From NCBI GenBank assembly GCA_026018925.1, contig JAKSZU010000007.1, positions 92,706,328 through 92,770,327 on the forward strand: a DNA stretch of 64,000 nt. Direction: 5' to 3'. The translations under genes were made by a program, and so were the position numbers. The notes beneath the pieces were generated by a model, which had not been told where the DNA came from, did no database searches, and was given only the letters and a program-made list of their open reading frames with translations. The stretch comes from Tupaia tana (Eukaryota > Chordata > Mammalia > Scandentia > Tupaiidae). Of this stretch, positions 49,005-58,534 are shown piece after piece (positions within the stretch are counted from its first letter, which is position 1; each line of letters starts with the position of its first letter).

Positions 49005-50090
49005 CTCCTCACGCTGGCCCCTCGTCCCCGGTGCTGTGCTCTGGCCCACGGACACTCCTCACGCTGGCCCCTCTGTCCCCGGTGCTGTGCTCTGGTCCCC
49101 GGGCACTCCTCACGCTGGCCCCTCTGTCCCCGGTGCTGTGCTCTGGCCCACGGGCACTCCTCACGCTGGCCCCTCTGTCCCCGGTGCTGTGCTCTGGCCC
49201 ACGGACACTACTCACGCTGGCCCCTCTGTCCCCGGTGCTGTGCTCTGGTCCCCGGGCACTCCTCACGCTGGCCCCTCGTCCCCGGTGCTGTGCTCTGGCC
49301 CACGGACACTCCTCACGCTGGCCCCTCGTCCCCGGTGCCGTGCCCTGGCCCACGGACACTCCTCACGCTGGCCCCTCTGTCCCCGGTGCCGTGCCCTGGC
49401 CCACGGACACTCCTCACGCTGGCCCCTCTGTCCCCGGTGCTGTGCCCTGGCCCACGGAAACTCCTCACGCTGGCCCCTCTGTCCCCGGTGCTGTGCCCTG
49501 GCCCACGGACACTCCTCACGCTGGCCCCTCTGTCCCCGGTGCTGTGCCCTGGCCCACGGACACTCCTCACGCTGTCCCCTCTGTCCCCGGTGCTGTGCCC
49601 TGGCCCACGGACACTCCTCACGCTGGCCCCTCTGTCCCCGGTGCTGTGCTCTGGCCCACGGACACTCCTCACGCTGTCCCCTCTGTCCCCGGTGCTGTGC
49701 TCTGGTCCCCAGGCACTCCTCACGCTGGCCCCTCTGTCCCCGGTGCGGTGCTCTGGTCCCCGGGCACTCCTCACGCTGGCCCCTCTGTCCCCGGTGCTGT
49801 GCTCTGGCCCACGGACACTCCTCACGCTGTCCCCTCTGTCCCCGGTGCTGTGCTCTGGTCCCCAGGCACTCCTCACGCTGGCCCCTCTGTCCCCGGTGCG
49901 GTGCTCTGGTCCCCGGGCACTCCTCACGCTGGCCCCTCTGTCCCCGGTGCTGTGCTCTGGCCCACGGACACTCCTCACGCTGGCCCCTCGTCCCCGGTGC
50001 TGTGCTCTGGTCCCCGGGCACTCCTCACGCTGGCCCCTCTGTCCCCGGTGCTGTGCTCTGGTCCACGGACACTCCTCACGCTGGCCTGCA
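49005..50090. repeat. 51-bp minisatellite, about 22 copies, with a duplicated 153-bp block
   Basis: The unit starts CTCCTCACGCTGGCCCCTC and ends GCCCACGGACA, 51 bp (50 bp where CTGTCC becomes CGTCC). Unit starts step regularly from ACGCTG at 49011 to 50078. Because 51 is a multiple of 3 and the unit lacks stops, long frames stay open on both strands (475, 455 and 448 codons plus; 417 and 252 minus), reading for example as a 17-residue repeat HAGPSVPGAVLWPTDTP. Three units, 49671-49823, are repeated exactly at 49824-49976. There is no start context, splice site or domain. Confidence 0.96.
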
Positions 50091-50249
50091 GCAGCTTCCG
50101 GGCTTGCCTGTTCCAGCCCCTCTTGCCCCCACCCTCTGCCCCGCTTCTCAGGACGGAGCTCCTCCTGGAAGGCCCTTATACACCAGTCTGAAGCCCCCGC
50201 CCCTGCTCGGCACCCTCCAGGCTCCTGCTTTGGGCTGACAGAGTGCCGG

Positions 50250-50530
50250 GAACCATCTGTGTAGCCTCGGCCCCAGTGTGACTGCATTTGGAAGCTGTGC
50301 CTTTCGCAGGTTTGGTTCAGGGAGGTCGTGTGGGTGGGGCCCTGCTCCCTAGGGTTCGTGCCCTGTAAGAGACGGCGGAGGGCCCTTCCCTCGCCAGCAG
50401 GAGCACACACAGGAGGGCCGTGGGAGGACAAGAGAGGCGGCTCCAGGCAAGCCAAGCGGCCCTCGCAGGAGCTCAGTCTGCTGGCACCTCGACCTTGACT
50501 TCTGGCCTCCAGACTGTGAGAAGTCCCTGC
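50250..50530 (+). mobile_element. MaLR/MLT-type LTR fossil
   Basis: GTGACTGCATTTGGAAGCTGTGCCTTTCGCAGG, GGGGCCCTGCTCCCTAGGGTTCGTGCCCTGTAAGAG, GGCCGTGGGAGGACAAGAG and CTTGACTTCTGGCCTCCAGACTGTGAG match the same old LTR text as 10570-10985. Confidence 0.75.
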
Positions 50531-50756
50531 TGGGTAAGCCCCAAGTCCGCGGTGTCTCCGCAGCACCCCAGGCAGAGGACTCGGCTCCCACTCTCTGAGC
50601 TCCCCTGGCTCTGTGGGGCCAGGCGCTCTCCAGCCATCGCCAGCCCCTGCTCTTCCCTGCCTGGGCCTCCAGCATGTTCTTCTACCTCACGGCCTTCCCA
50701 CCTCTACATCGGGCCTGCTCCCGGCTCTCAGGCCCCATCCTAGGAATGAAGTTTTC

Positions 50757-50985
50757 TGGGCCAGCCCGTGGCCCGGTTAAGGCGCCGGATCCCACGTGGC
50801 CCACTGTGTGGTTCAGGTCGCAGACTCTGTGACTTGTAAAACGCGCTGAGAGGTGCATGTGTGCCCCCAATCCTGAGAGAAGGGAAGAGGAGGGATTAGA
50901 GAGCGCCCACCCCCATGGGGTGCCTTCTCATATCCCCTCTCTCTCCCCGGTGAGTGCACACGTTTGCTGGCAAAATGAAAAAGGA
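50757..50985 (+). mobile_element. SINE-C, full length, abutting a GGGA repeat
   Basis: GGGCCAGCCCGTGGCCCGGTTAAGGCGCCGGATCC, CCAATCCTGAGAGAAGGG and GCACACGTTTGCTGGCAAAATG. Its A-rich tail runs directly into the GGGA-rich array. Confidence 0.88.
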
Positions 50986-50989
50986 AAGG

Positions 50990-51420
50990 AGGGAGGGACA
51001 GAGCGTGGATGGGTGGAAGGGTGGGTGGGAGGGAGGGAGGATGGGCAGGAGGGAGGGTGGGTGGGAGGGAGGATGCAGGCTGGACAGGGAGGAGGGAGGG
51101 AGGGAGGATGCAGGATGGACAGGGAGGAGGAAGGGAGGGAGGGAGGGAGGATGGGAGGGAGGGAGGGAGGGAGGATGCAGGCTGGACAGGGAGGAGGGAG
51201 GGAGGGAGGGAGGGAGGGAGGGAGGGAGGATGCAGGCTGGACAGGGAGGAGGAAGGGAGGGAGGGAGGGAGGGTGGGAGGGAGGGAGGGAGGGAGGATGC
51301 AGGCTGGACAGGGAGGAGGGAGGGAGGGAGGGAGGGAGGATGCAGGCTGGACAGGGAGGAGGGAGGGAGGGAGGGAGGATGCAGGCTGGACAGGGAGGAG
51401 GGTGGGAGGGAGGGAGGACT
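50990..51420. repeat. GGGA-rich minisatellite with GATGCAGGCTGGACAGG blocks
   Basis: About seven copies of GGATGCAGGCTGGACAGGGAGG are separated by (GGGA)n runs of varying length, giving units of about 40-65 bp. The plus strand is G-rich with many close GGG runs, so G-quadruplex formation is plausible. ORFs of 292-305 codons here are (G,R,E)-rich repeat translations. Confidence 0.95.
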
Positions 51421-51499
51421 CACAGTTTCCCGTCCCCGCTGCTGTGTGGTCAGGGCAGGGCCCTCCTCCGTGGTCACGGCTCCGCCACGCTCCCTCTCC

Positions 51500-51700
51500 T
51501 GCAGGGACTGATCACTCACGTCACTACACCTTGGGGCGCCTTGTTCCCGACACTTCAGAGTTCCCCGAGAACAGGGACCTTCCCTTGGTCAGCCTTTCAT
51601 CCCAAGCACCTTGGTCCCCGGACCTGCCATCCCTGGCTTCCTGGACCTCTGAGAAGGATGCCAGAGACAGACCGTGTGACCCAAAGCTCCTCAGGAAGCT
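51500..51700 (+). mobile_element. L2 3' fragment (weak)
   Basis: GTTCCCCGAGAACAGGGACCTTCCCTTGGTCAGCCTTTCATCCCAAGCACC resembles the L2 text CTCCTTGAGGGCAGGGACC...ATCTTTGTATCCCCAGCACC. Confidence 0.55.
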
Positions 51701-51849
51701 GGAGGCTGAAGAACTGGGCTGGAAACCAAACTTCGGTCAGAGAAACAGGACCCAGGGTGAAGCAGATGACTTAGCGGCCTTGTCCGTTAGCGTCTCATCT
51801 CCTGCCCAGGTTGGACTCTCAGCTGGGTCTGTTTGGATTGGGTCATTCC

Positions 51850-51985
51850 TTTACCCCAGCAACAAACATACGATGTTCTCCCAGTGAGGGTCAGGCCCTG
51901 GTGCAGGTACTGGGGTGCTGCGGGCAAGGTGCTAGGGCCCCGGAGGAGACAGCTGTGGCATGGTACTGAATGAGGGCCTCGCAGT
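51850..51985 (+). mobile_element. Ancient LINE fragment (weak)
   Basis: GTCAGGCCCTGGTGCAGGTACTGGGGTGCTGCGGGCAAGG resembles the GCCAGGCACTGTGCTAGGTGCTGGGGATAC block. Confidence 0.45.
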
Positions 51986-51999
51986 GAGGAGAGGAGAAG

Positions 52000-52120
52000 G
52001 GAAGACTCCAGGGGCAGACAGGCTGGGTGCAAATCCTGGCTCTGGCTCTGCCCCTCAGGAGCTGGCGGGGTTGGGTGGGCTGCACACGGCCCACATGTTT
52101 TCGTCTTGAAATTGGCCCTG
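52000..52120 (+). mobile_element. MIR fragment
   Basis: CAGACAGGCTGGGTGCAAATCCTGGCTCTGGCTCTGCCCC is the MIR head-core junction. Confidence 0.75.
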
Positions 52121-52134
52121 ACACCCAGCTCTTT

Positions 52135-52290
52135 GGGTTAGTGGTTCTCAAACCTTTTAGTGTCAGGACCTCTCTCAGTATTATTGAAGACCCTGCAGAA
52201 TTTTCATGTATGTGAGGTTTTTCTTCCAGAATTTACCATACCGGAAATTAAAACTGAGCAGTGCTTAAAACCCAGAAATGCAGGAGCACA
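52135..52290 (+). mobile_element. Old interspersed repeat, family not resolved
   Basis: GTGGTTCTCAAACCTTTTAGTGTCAGGACCTCTCTCAGTATTATTGAAGACCCTGCAGAATTTTCATGTATGTGAG and TTTACCATACCGGAAATTAAAACTGAG match text I know from a widespread mammalian repeat (TCTCAGGACCCCTTTACACTC...TTATTGAGGACCCCAAAGAG). Confidence 0.75.
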
Positions 52291-52402
52291 TGACCCCGTA
52301 GCCTTCAGAACAATGACGTAACTGTGGATCAGATAGCTTCCTGAGAACTCCACAGCACACGTGAACGAGTGTGGAAAAGAGATCGTGTCCGAGTGTTATT
52401 AT

Positions 52403-52662
52403 TTTTTTTGTGGGGGGAAGAGATTTTTGCTATAGGGTACGTGCGCTCTCCAGAAAGACAGAGAGAGACAGAGAGACAGAAAGCGAGAAATCACCCCCCA
52501 GGGGGGACGGCCATGCCACAATCCTTTCTCCTCCATTCTCCTCTCGGGATCTTGGGCACGTACGCACCGAGCATGGGTTTAAGCCACCGGATCCGGGACT
52601 CGAACCATGGTCGACTACATGGGAGTCCAGCGACATAGCCATTACGCTAAGTGCTGGTCCCT
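52403..52662 (-). mobile_element. SINE-A1, full length
   Basis: GGTTTAAGCCACCGGATCCGGGACTCGAACCATGG marks A1. The TSD GAGTGTTATT flanks it (52392-52401 and 52664-52673). Confidence 0.95.
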
Positions 52663-53021
52663 GAGTGTTATTTTGAAAGTCGTTTTGACTTTGCAGACAC
52701 GCTGGAGGTCTTAGGCCCACGCTGAGAGAACCAGTGCGCGGCTCCATAGGTTGCGTCTGCAGCTGTCACAGGGCTATTGTTCAGGTCTCGCCCTGTGCTT
52801 TGGGATGGTAACCGGAAGACTAAATCCAGCCGCTTCTACTGGTGGTCAGTGACACGAGAGGCAGAGGCTAGGAAAAAGGGACTTATGTCTGCAGCTGGTT
52901 ACAGGGAGACAGGCCGTAAGCACCACCCCAAACTGTCTCGAAAGGCTCACAGATGCTCAGTGTTTACAGATACAAGATAGAACACATGCAAGTCAGCCCT
53001 CACTGCAGCTAAGGTCACTTT

Positions 53022-53193
53022 CCTTTAAACTCACACAGGTGCGTGTACGTGCGTGCCCAAGACCCCGAGAGGAGAATGGAGGAGAAGAGATTTGCAGCAT
53101 GGCCATCCCCTGAGGGGTGATTTCTCACTTTCTGTCTCTGTCTCTCTCTGTCTTTCCAGTGAGCACAAAAACCCTCTTCAAAAAAAAAAAAAA
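53022..53193 (+). mobile_element. SINE-A, 5'-truncated
   Basis: It begins at CTTTAAACTCACACAGG, after the B box, so the promoter is missing. The middle domain, CT-rich stretch and A tail are intact. Confidence 0.9.
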
Positions 53194-53210
53194 TGTGTGT
53201 GTGTATATTT

Positions 53211-53453
53211 AAGGTTTTCGCCATAGAGTATGTGTGCTCACTGGAGAAAGACAGAGAGAAGGAAAGTAAGAAATCACCCCCCGGGAGGGCGACCATGCCG
53301 TAATCCCTTTTCCTCCATTCTCCTCCTGGGATTTTGGGCAGGCGCGCGCACACACACATCCTTCATGAGTTTCGAACCATTGGGTCCAGGACTAGAATCG
53401 TGGTCGGCCATGTGGGAGTCCAGTGCCTTAACCTCCCTGCCACCGACTGGCCC
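53211..53453 (-). mobile_element. SINE-C/A intermediate, full length
   Basis: GGTTTTCGCCATAGAGTATGTGTGCTCACTGG, GCGACCATGCCGTAATCCC, GTTTCGAACCATTGGG and CACCGACTGGCCC. Confidence 0.9.
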
Positions 53454-53489
53454 GTATCTGTATACTTTTAAACGGTAGTACTAACAGCA

Positions 53490-53665
53490 CCTACCACTAT
53501 TTGTTGAGGTTTTTCTACATGCCACGGTGTGCTACTCGACCTGCATCACCTCACCTAGCGAGGCAGCCGCTGTAGTGACTCTCACTTTACTGACTCAGAG
53601 AGGTTAAGTTGTGTCTAAGGTCTCACAGCGTCTAGGAGAGATTTGGAATTCAAATCCAGGCAACT
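53490..53665 (-). mobile_element. MIR, long copy
   Basis: CACTATTTGTTGAGGTTTTTCTACATGCCACGGTG, CACTTTACTGACTCAGAGAGGTTAAGTTGTGTCTAAGGTCTCACAGCG and TTTGGAATTCAAATCCAGGC. Confidence 0.88.
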
Positions 53666-53939
53666 TAATCCAAGACCTTGTGCTTTCAGCCACCCTACAA
53701 CTAATGAAGTAAAATGGAAATGCTCGAGCAAACAGATGGCCCCAGACGCACAGAGGTGGCGTGTGCACCAGGGCGTGGTGGTCATTTCATGAGACCCGAC
53801 TTCATTCAACCTCGGCCGCTGATGGCTGGACTCCCGGGAACTCTCCCCGCCCCCCGCCCCCTTGAGCTTCGTGGAGATGTTTATGGTGCCCTCTCAACCA
53901 CCCAGGGTGGCAAGGTGGCAGAGTGGCAGAGAAATGCCT

Positions 53940-54060
53940 TTGAAAGACGAGTAACTTGTGCTTAAACTCCAGCCTTCTTCACAGGGACTCGGCTTGCCCA
54001 AGTCGCAGCACTCTCGAGCCTCCGGTTCCTCTTCTGAAAGATGGCAGATGTCGGCCAACA
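53940..54060 (+). mobile_element. MIR fragment (weak)
   Basis: ACTTGTGCTTAAACTCCAGCC, GGCTTGCCCAAGTCGCAGC and CCTCCGGTTCCTCTTCTGAAAGATGG. Confidence 0.65.
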
Positions 54061-54109
54061 GCAAGGTGTTGCAGAGAGGGCTGAGTGGGCTGCTATGCTG
54101 GGTCCAGCG

Positions 54110-54303
54110 ACCGCATCCTCCCGCAGGCCCTACCTCCCCTCCTCCCGCAGGCCCTACACCGCCCCCTCCTCCCTCCCGCAGGCCCTAACCCCCCCTTCCT
54201 CCCGCAGGCCCTACCGCCCCCCCCCTCTCCTCCCGCAGGCCCTACCCCCCCGCCCCCCCCTCCCCACCCCCCCACCCTGTCTCCTCCCGCAGGCCCTACA
54301 CCT
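54110..54303. repeat. Short minisatellite of splice-acceptor-like units
   Basis: Six copies of (T)CCTCCCGCAGGCCCTAC are separated by variable C-rich spacers of about 8-35 bases. Each unit is a polypyrimidine run followed by CAG and G, the form of a mammalian 3' splice site, on the plus strand. Confidence 0.93.
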
Positions 54304-54626
54304 TCGCCCACCTGCAGCTCCCAGCTCTGACTTTATACGGAAGCCAAAGCAACCTTAAAAATACTTTTCAGTTTTAAAACCTGGCATTGAAGACAGGTAG
54401 CGTGGCCTGACCAGTCGGTAAGCCATGGAAGCATTTCTACTGCGGTTGGTGAATAGCCGCTGCTACTGCCCCTGAGGGCGGCCCAGCACCCTGGCAGCCT
54501 CATCCACCCCAGAGATCCTCCCACTGTAGTCAGTAATTCCAGAGAGAGTACCCCTGTCACTATATTTCCTTTTGACAAGTAGCTTCAGAAGTGAGTAACT
54601 GAATGGAAGGATGCACATTTGCTTTA

Positions 54627-55053
54627 AGGTTTTGCTGTAGGGCACGTGCACTGCTGGAGAGAGAGAAGGTGAGAAAGCCTCCTCCTCCCTGGGGGTATGG
54701 CCGTGCTGTCACCCCTTCTCCTCTGTTCTCCTCTTGGGATTTTGGGCATGCATGCACATGTGCCCAGTGTACTTTTCTTTGTATTTCTTTTTCTGTTTAA
54801 AGAATTATTTATTTTATTTATTCATTTATTTTAATTTGACCAGAGAAAGACACACAGAGAGGAGGAAAATGAGAAAGCAAGCCACCAGGACCAGGACTCA
54901 AACCGTTGTCAGTCAGGTGGGAGTGTCCAGCCCCTTAACCACCACGCTACCTGCTGGTCTGCCTAGTGTGTTTTTCAAGCTCCGGGTTCCAGGACTTGAA
55001 CCATGAAGTTAGCTAGGTAGCCACCTTAACCTCCATGCCACTTGACTAGTCTA
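54627..55053 (-). mobile_element. SINE-C, split by a SINE-B
   Basis: Tail half (GGTTTTGCTGTAGGGCACGTGCACTGC to CACATGTGCCCAGTGT) and head half (GCCTAGTGTGTTTTTCAAGCTCCGGG to GCCACTTGACTAGTC) of one copy. Confidence 0.9.
54775..54957 (-). mobile_element. SINE-B inside the SINE-C
   Basis: AAAGAATTATTTATTTTATTTATTC tail, GGACTCAAACCGTTG and CTACCTGCTGGTC. The TSD TGCCYAGTGT is a piece of the outer SINE (54761-54770, 54960-54969). Confidence 0.92.
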
Positions 55054-55064
55054 AAAAGATGCAT

Positions 55065-55344
55065 TTTTTTTTTTTTTTTTTTTTTTTTTGTGGAGAGGTT
55101 TTTGCTATACGGCGCGTGCGCTCGCCAGACAGACAGAGAGAGACAGAGAGACAGAAAGCGAGAAATCACCCCCCCGGGGGGATGGTCACGTCACAATTCC
55201 TTCTCCTCCATTCTCCTCTCAGGATCTTGGGCATGCACACACACGCACCAGGCGTGAGTTTTAAGCCACCAGGTCTGGGACGTGAACCGCAGTCGACTAC
55301 GTGGGAGTCCAGTAACATAGCTATTACACTAACTGCTGGTTCCC
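55065..55344 (-). mobile_element. SINE-A2, full length
   Basis: GGACGTGAACC, GAGTTTTAAGCC, ATGGTCACGTC and CTGGTTCCC mark A2. The perfect TSD AAAAGATGCAT lies at 55054-55064 and 55345-55355, with a T run of more than 25. Confidence 0.96.
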
Positions 55345-55371
55345 AAAAGATGCATATTTTAAGACTTAAGG

Positions 55372-55633
55372 TTGGAATCAGCAGTTAGCATCATGGCTAT
55401 GTCACGGGACTCCCAGGTAGTCAACCGCGGTTCGAGTCCCGGACCCAGTGGCTTAAAATTCACGCCAGGCATGTGTGCATGCATGCCCAAGATCCCGAGA
55501 GGAGAATGGAGAAGAAGAGATTGCGGTGTGGCCATCCCCCATGGGGAGTGATTTCTCGCTTTCTGTCTCTCTGTCTGGTGAGCGCATGTGCCCTATAGCA
55601 AAAACTTCTCCAAAAAAAAAAAAAAAAAAAAGA
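55372..55633 (+). mobile_element. SINE-A, full length
   Basis: GGAATCAGCAGTTAGCATCATGG, exact B box GGTTCGAGTCC, TTAAAATTCACGCC (mixed markers). The TSD AAGACTTAAG flanks it near 55361 and 55631. Confidence 0.94.
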
Positions 55634-55669
55634 CTTAAGTTCATCTTTTCACAAAATGCCCTGCAGAGA

Positions 55670-55782
55670 GTTTATTTATCTCTTTATTTGTTGTGATTTT
55701 CAAGTTGCTTGGTTTAGGACTTGAACTGCAGTCTGCCCTGTGGAAATTCAATGCCTTAAACACCATGTCACCTGTTGGCCCC
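55670..55782 (-). mobile_element. SINE-B, shortened
   Basis: TTTATTTGTTGTGATTTTCAAGTTGCTTGG, GGACTTGAACTGCAG and CACCTGTTGGCCCC. The CT-rich stretch is missing, as at 8263-8409. Confidence 0.85.
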
Positions 55783-56567
55783 AGAGTTTGTCATTTGAAA
55801 TTCCTGCTAACAAAGTACGAGAGCACTCATTTTCTTGTGTCTTCATTATCAATAATTTCTGTCATTTTTCTGTTGCTTGAACACTTGGAAGGCATAAATA
55901 TGGTACATTGTTTTAATTTGCTCTTCTTTGATTCCTAGAAACATTTTATATTCTCTCCTCATTTGCCTATTTATATATTATCGGGGCCTCTTCTTATTGA
56001 CTTGAAAGAGATCTTTGTATATGAAGATAAGCAACAACCAAGTAAACTCGATTCCTGCAACAATTTGGGTACTGCCTCTTTTCTTCCTGCATGGGCTACA
56101 GAGAAATGTTTCCCTCAATCGGAAAGGCTTTTTTTTTTTCTATTTTGAGAAGATGGAAAGCAAGACATAATGAGAGATTGCAATTGCTTTTTCAAGACTG
56201 GATTTTCTTTTCCAATCTTCAAAATGTGGAAAGACCGCTGTGTTCTTTTGTAGCCAGAACAATCGCCCTCGTGATGGGGCGTGAACCTTCTGGCTTGCTA
56301 GATTTTCTGGGCCAAGTAGGTCTCCACCCAAGAAAGTTTGCTGCTCAGGAACTGTGCTGAGCCAGGAAAACCCAGCTAATTGTCAGCTCACCAAACCCTG
56401 ACTCACACCAGCTGTGTCCGCCTCTCACCACACCGGTTAGACTGGCCTTCTAATTCCATTTTTCCTGAACTTTTTTTTTGTTTTAAGACCAGAGAGTTTT
56501 TTATTTGATTCCAGACATTGTGAATTTTACCTTTTTGGGGGTGCTGGAGATACACAATATACATACC

Positions 56568-56739
56568 TTTTTTTAAAAAAAAATTATTTTACTTATCTTT
56601 ATTTATTTTAATTTGACCAGAGAGGGGACAGAGTGAGAGAGGGAAAGTGAGAAAGCAAGCCACCAGGTCTAGGACTCCAACCGTCATCACCCACGTGGGA
56701 GTCCAGCGCTCTTAACCACCATGCCGCCTGCCGCCTCCC
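56568..56739 (-). mobile_element. SINE-B inside the L1
   Basis: ATTTATTTTAATTTGACCAGAGAGGGGACAG, AGGACTCCAACCG and CTTAACCACCATGCCGCC. Confidence 0.9.
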
Positions 56740-56932
56740 CCATATTTATATAAAATTGTTAATACCAACAGGAATAGGTGTATCATCAAGACAGAGAGAG
56801 ACAGACAGACAGAAAGAGAAAGGGGAGAAGAAAGCACTGGGGGTGGGGGTGGTCGTGTTGCAATACCTTCTCCCATTTCTCCATCCTTTCCAGGATTTTG
56901 TGCAAGTACGCACAAGCGCCTGGCTCATTTTT

Positions 56933-57248
56933 CTTTTCTTTCTTTCTTTTTTTTGAGAGTTTGTGGGTTTTTTTTTTTGTTTTGTTTGTTTTTTTTTTTT
57001 TTTTTTTTTTTTGCTATAGGGCATGTGCACTCACCAGACAGAGAGAGACAGAGAGACAGAAAGCGAGAAATCACCCCCCCCCCAGGGGGATGGCCACACA
57101 GCAATCCCTTCTCCTCCATTATCTTCTCAGGATCTTGGGCACACACACGCGCCTGGCGTGTTTTAAGCCACCGGGTCTGGGTCACGAACCGTGGTGGTCG
57201 ACTACATGGGAGTCCAGTGACATAGCCATTATGCTAACTGCTGGTCCC
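56933..57248 (-). mobile_element. SINE-A2, first of two at the same target
   Basis: GGGTCACGAACCGTGG and CGTGTTTTAAGCC. It has an unusually long T/G-mixed tail (56933-57011). Bounded by CGCCTGGCTCATTTTT at 56917-56932 and 57249-57264. Confidence 0.94.
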
Positions 57249-57264
57249 CGCCTGGCTCATTTTT

Positions 57265-57531
57265 TTTTTTTTTTTTTTTGAGAGGTTTTTCGCTATAGGG
57301 CGCGTGCGCTCTCCGGACAGACAGAGAGAGACAGAGAGACAGAAAGCGAGAAATCACCCCCCAGGGGGGATGGTCACGCCGCAATCCCTTCTCCTCCATT
57401 CTCCTCTCGGGATCTTGGGCACGCACGCACACGCGCCCGGCGTGAGTTATAAGCCACCGGGTCCGAGACACGAACCGCGGTCGACTACGTGGGAGTCCAG
57501 CGACATAGCCATTATGCTAACTGCTGGTCCC
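57265..57531 (-). mobile_element. SINE-A2, second at the same target
   Basis: GGACAGACAGAG, AGACACGAACCGCGG, ATGGTCACGCC. Bounded by CGCCTGGCTCATTTTT at 57249-57264 and 57532-57547. It differs from the first copy at many positions, so it is not a recent exact duplicate. Confidence 0.95.
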
Positions 57532-57716
57532 CGCCTGGCTCATTTTTCAAGCTGCCCCAGCTAGCATTCAAACCACAGCTGACCATATAGGATCTGACTC
57601 CCTTAACCACGAAGCCAACGGGACCAGCCTGGGTGCTGAATATTTTTATATTCAATCAATATTTTTGATATGTGTTGTAAGAGACTTAAGTTACTTGGAA
57701 ACAGTTTCATCCTTTT

Positions 57717-57980
57717 TTTTTTTTCCTTTGGAGAGGTTTTTGCTATTGGGCACATGCGCTCGCCAGAAAGACAGAGAGAGACAAAGAGATAGAAAGCGAG
57801 AAATTATCCCCCGGAGGGATGGCCACGCCACAATCCCTTCTCCTCCATTCTCCTCTCGGGATCTTGGGCACGCACGAACACATGCCCAGTGTGAGTTTAA
57901 TCCACCGGGTCCGGGACTTGAACCACGGTCGACTACATGGGAGTTCAGTGACATAGCCATTACACTAACTACTGGTCCCA
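57717..57980 (-). mobile_element. SINE-A1, full length, inside the L1 3' UTR
   Basis: GAGTTTAATCCACCGGGTCCGGGACTTGAACCACGG marks A1. The perfect 18-bp TSD AAACAGTTTCATCCTTTT lies at 57699-57716 and 57981-57998. Confidence 0.97.
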
Positions 57981-58534
57981 AAACAGTTTCATCCTTTTGA
58001 GGTTTGCTCCAAGGTTTCATTGCATCAGACCAGAGCAGCTTTATTCTAGAGCTAGTTTTGTCCCACTCTGGAATCAATAAACCTCTAAGTGCTTTACCTT
58101 ATCCCTTTGCGTTGAGTGTTCCTGGTGCCAGGTAAAATTCCTGCACTTTTTCTCCCTGCTCCTGTCAGGTGGTCCTTTCCCCAGCCTCAGGTACTTCTCT
58201 AACCCACTTGCGCTCACCGGTGCTCAGCTGGAGGGGAGCCTGCGTGGAGCTCTGTGCTGCTCTGTGCTCTCCAGGACTCTCCCTGCAACTAATCCAATCA
58301 CCTCGGCCTCTGCGGCCTCCCCACTCCAGCTCCTCAGCGCAAGAGACTGCCAGGCTCCACCTGGGCGCCCAGCCTCATGCTGCTGCATGGAAACCCTCCA
58401 GGCAGCAAGGTGGGGACAGCCACAGGGCCCACCGTGCTTCCCCTCTCTCCAAATCACATCTTTCACAGCTCGAGGTCCGATATCAGGAAATCACTGTTTC
58501 ACATAGAGATGTTGTTTCCTCAAACTAGGGGCTG

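Larger units (their letters stand above)
56786..57630 (-). mobile_element. SINE-C hosting two SINE-A2 copies at one site
   Basis: GACAGAGAGAGACAGACAGAC to CACAAGCGCCTGGCTCATTTTTC is the tail half. CGCCTGGCTCATTTTTCAAGCTGCCCCAGC...CCAACGGGACCAGCC is the head half. The two SINE-A2 copies sit between them, each bounded by the same 16-base target. Confidence 0.93.
55790..58480 (+). mobile_element. Ancient L1 (end of ORF2 region and 3' UTR), broken by SINEs
   Basis: CTCCTCATTTGCCTATTTATATATTATCGGGGCC...GAAAGAGATCTTTGTATATG resembles the old L1 text near the ORF2 end. CCAGACATTGTGAATTTTACC (56510s), then GAGACTTAAGTTACTTGGAAACAGTTTCATCC and GGTTTCATTGCATCAGACCAGAGCAGCTTTATTCTAGAGCTAG follow a characteristic L1M 3' UTR. 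It is cut by SINEs at 56568-56739, 56786-57630 and 57717-57980. No intact reading frame remains. Confidence 0.85.

Noticed and set aside
48811..50264. Long ORFs of 448-475 codons on the plus strand and 417 codons on the minus strand
   Set aside because: They are produced by a stop-free 51-bp tandem repeat whose length is a multiple of three. They are open on both strands and in several frames, with no splice or domain evidence.
50857..51887. ORFs of 305, 292 and 207 codons
   Set aside because: Translations of the GGGA-rich array (G/R/E-rich and P/S/L-rich peptides) on both strands.
51009..51887. Peptide tail at 51.5-51.9 kb as a possible real exon
   Set aside because: The region resembles an L2 3' fragment and is joined in frame only to GGGA repeat translation.
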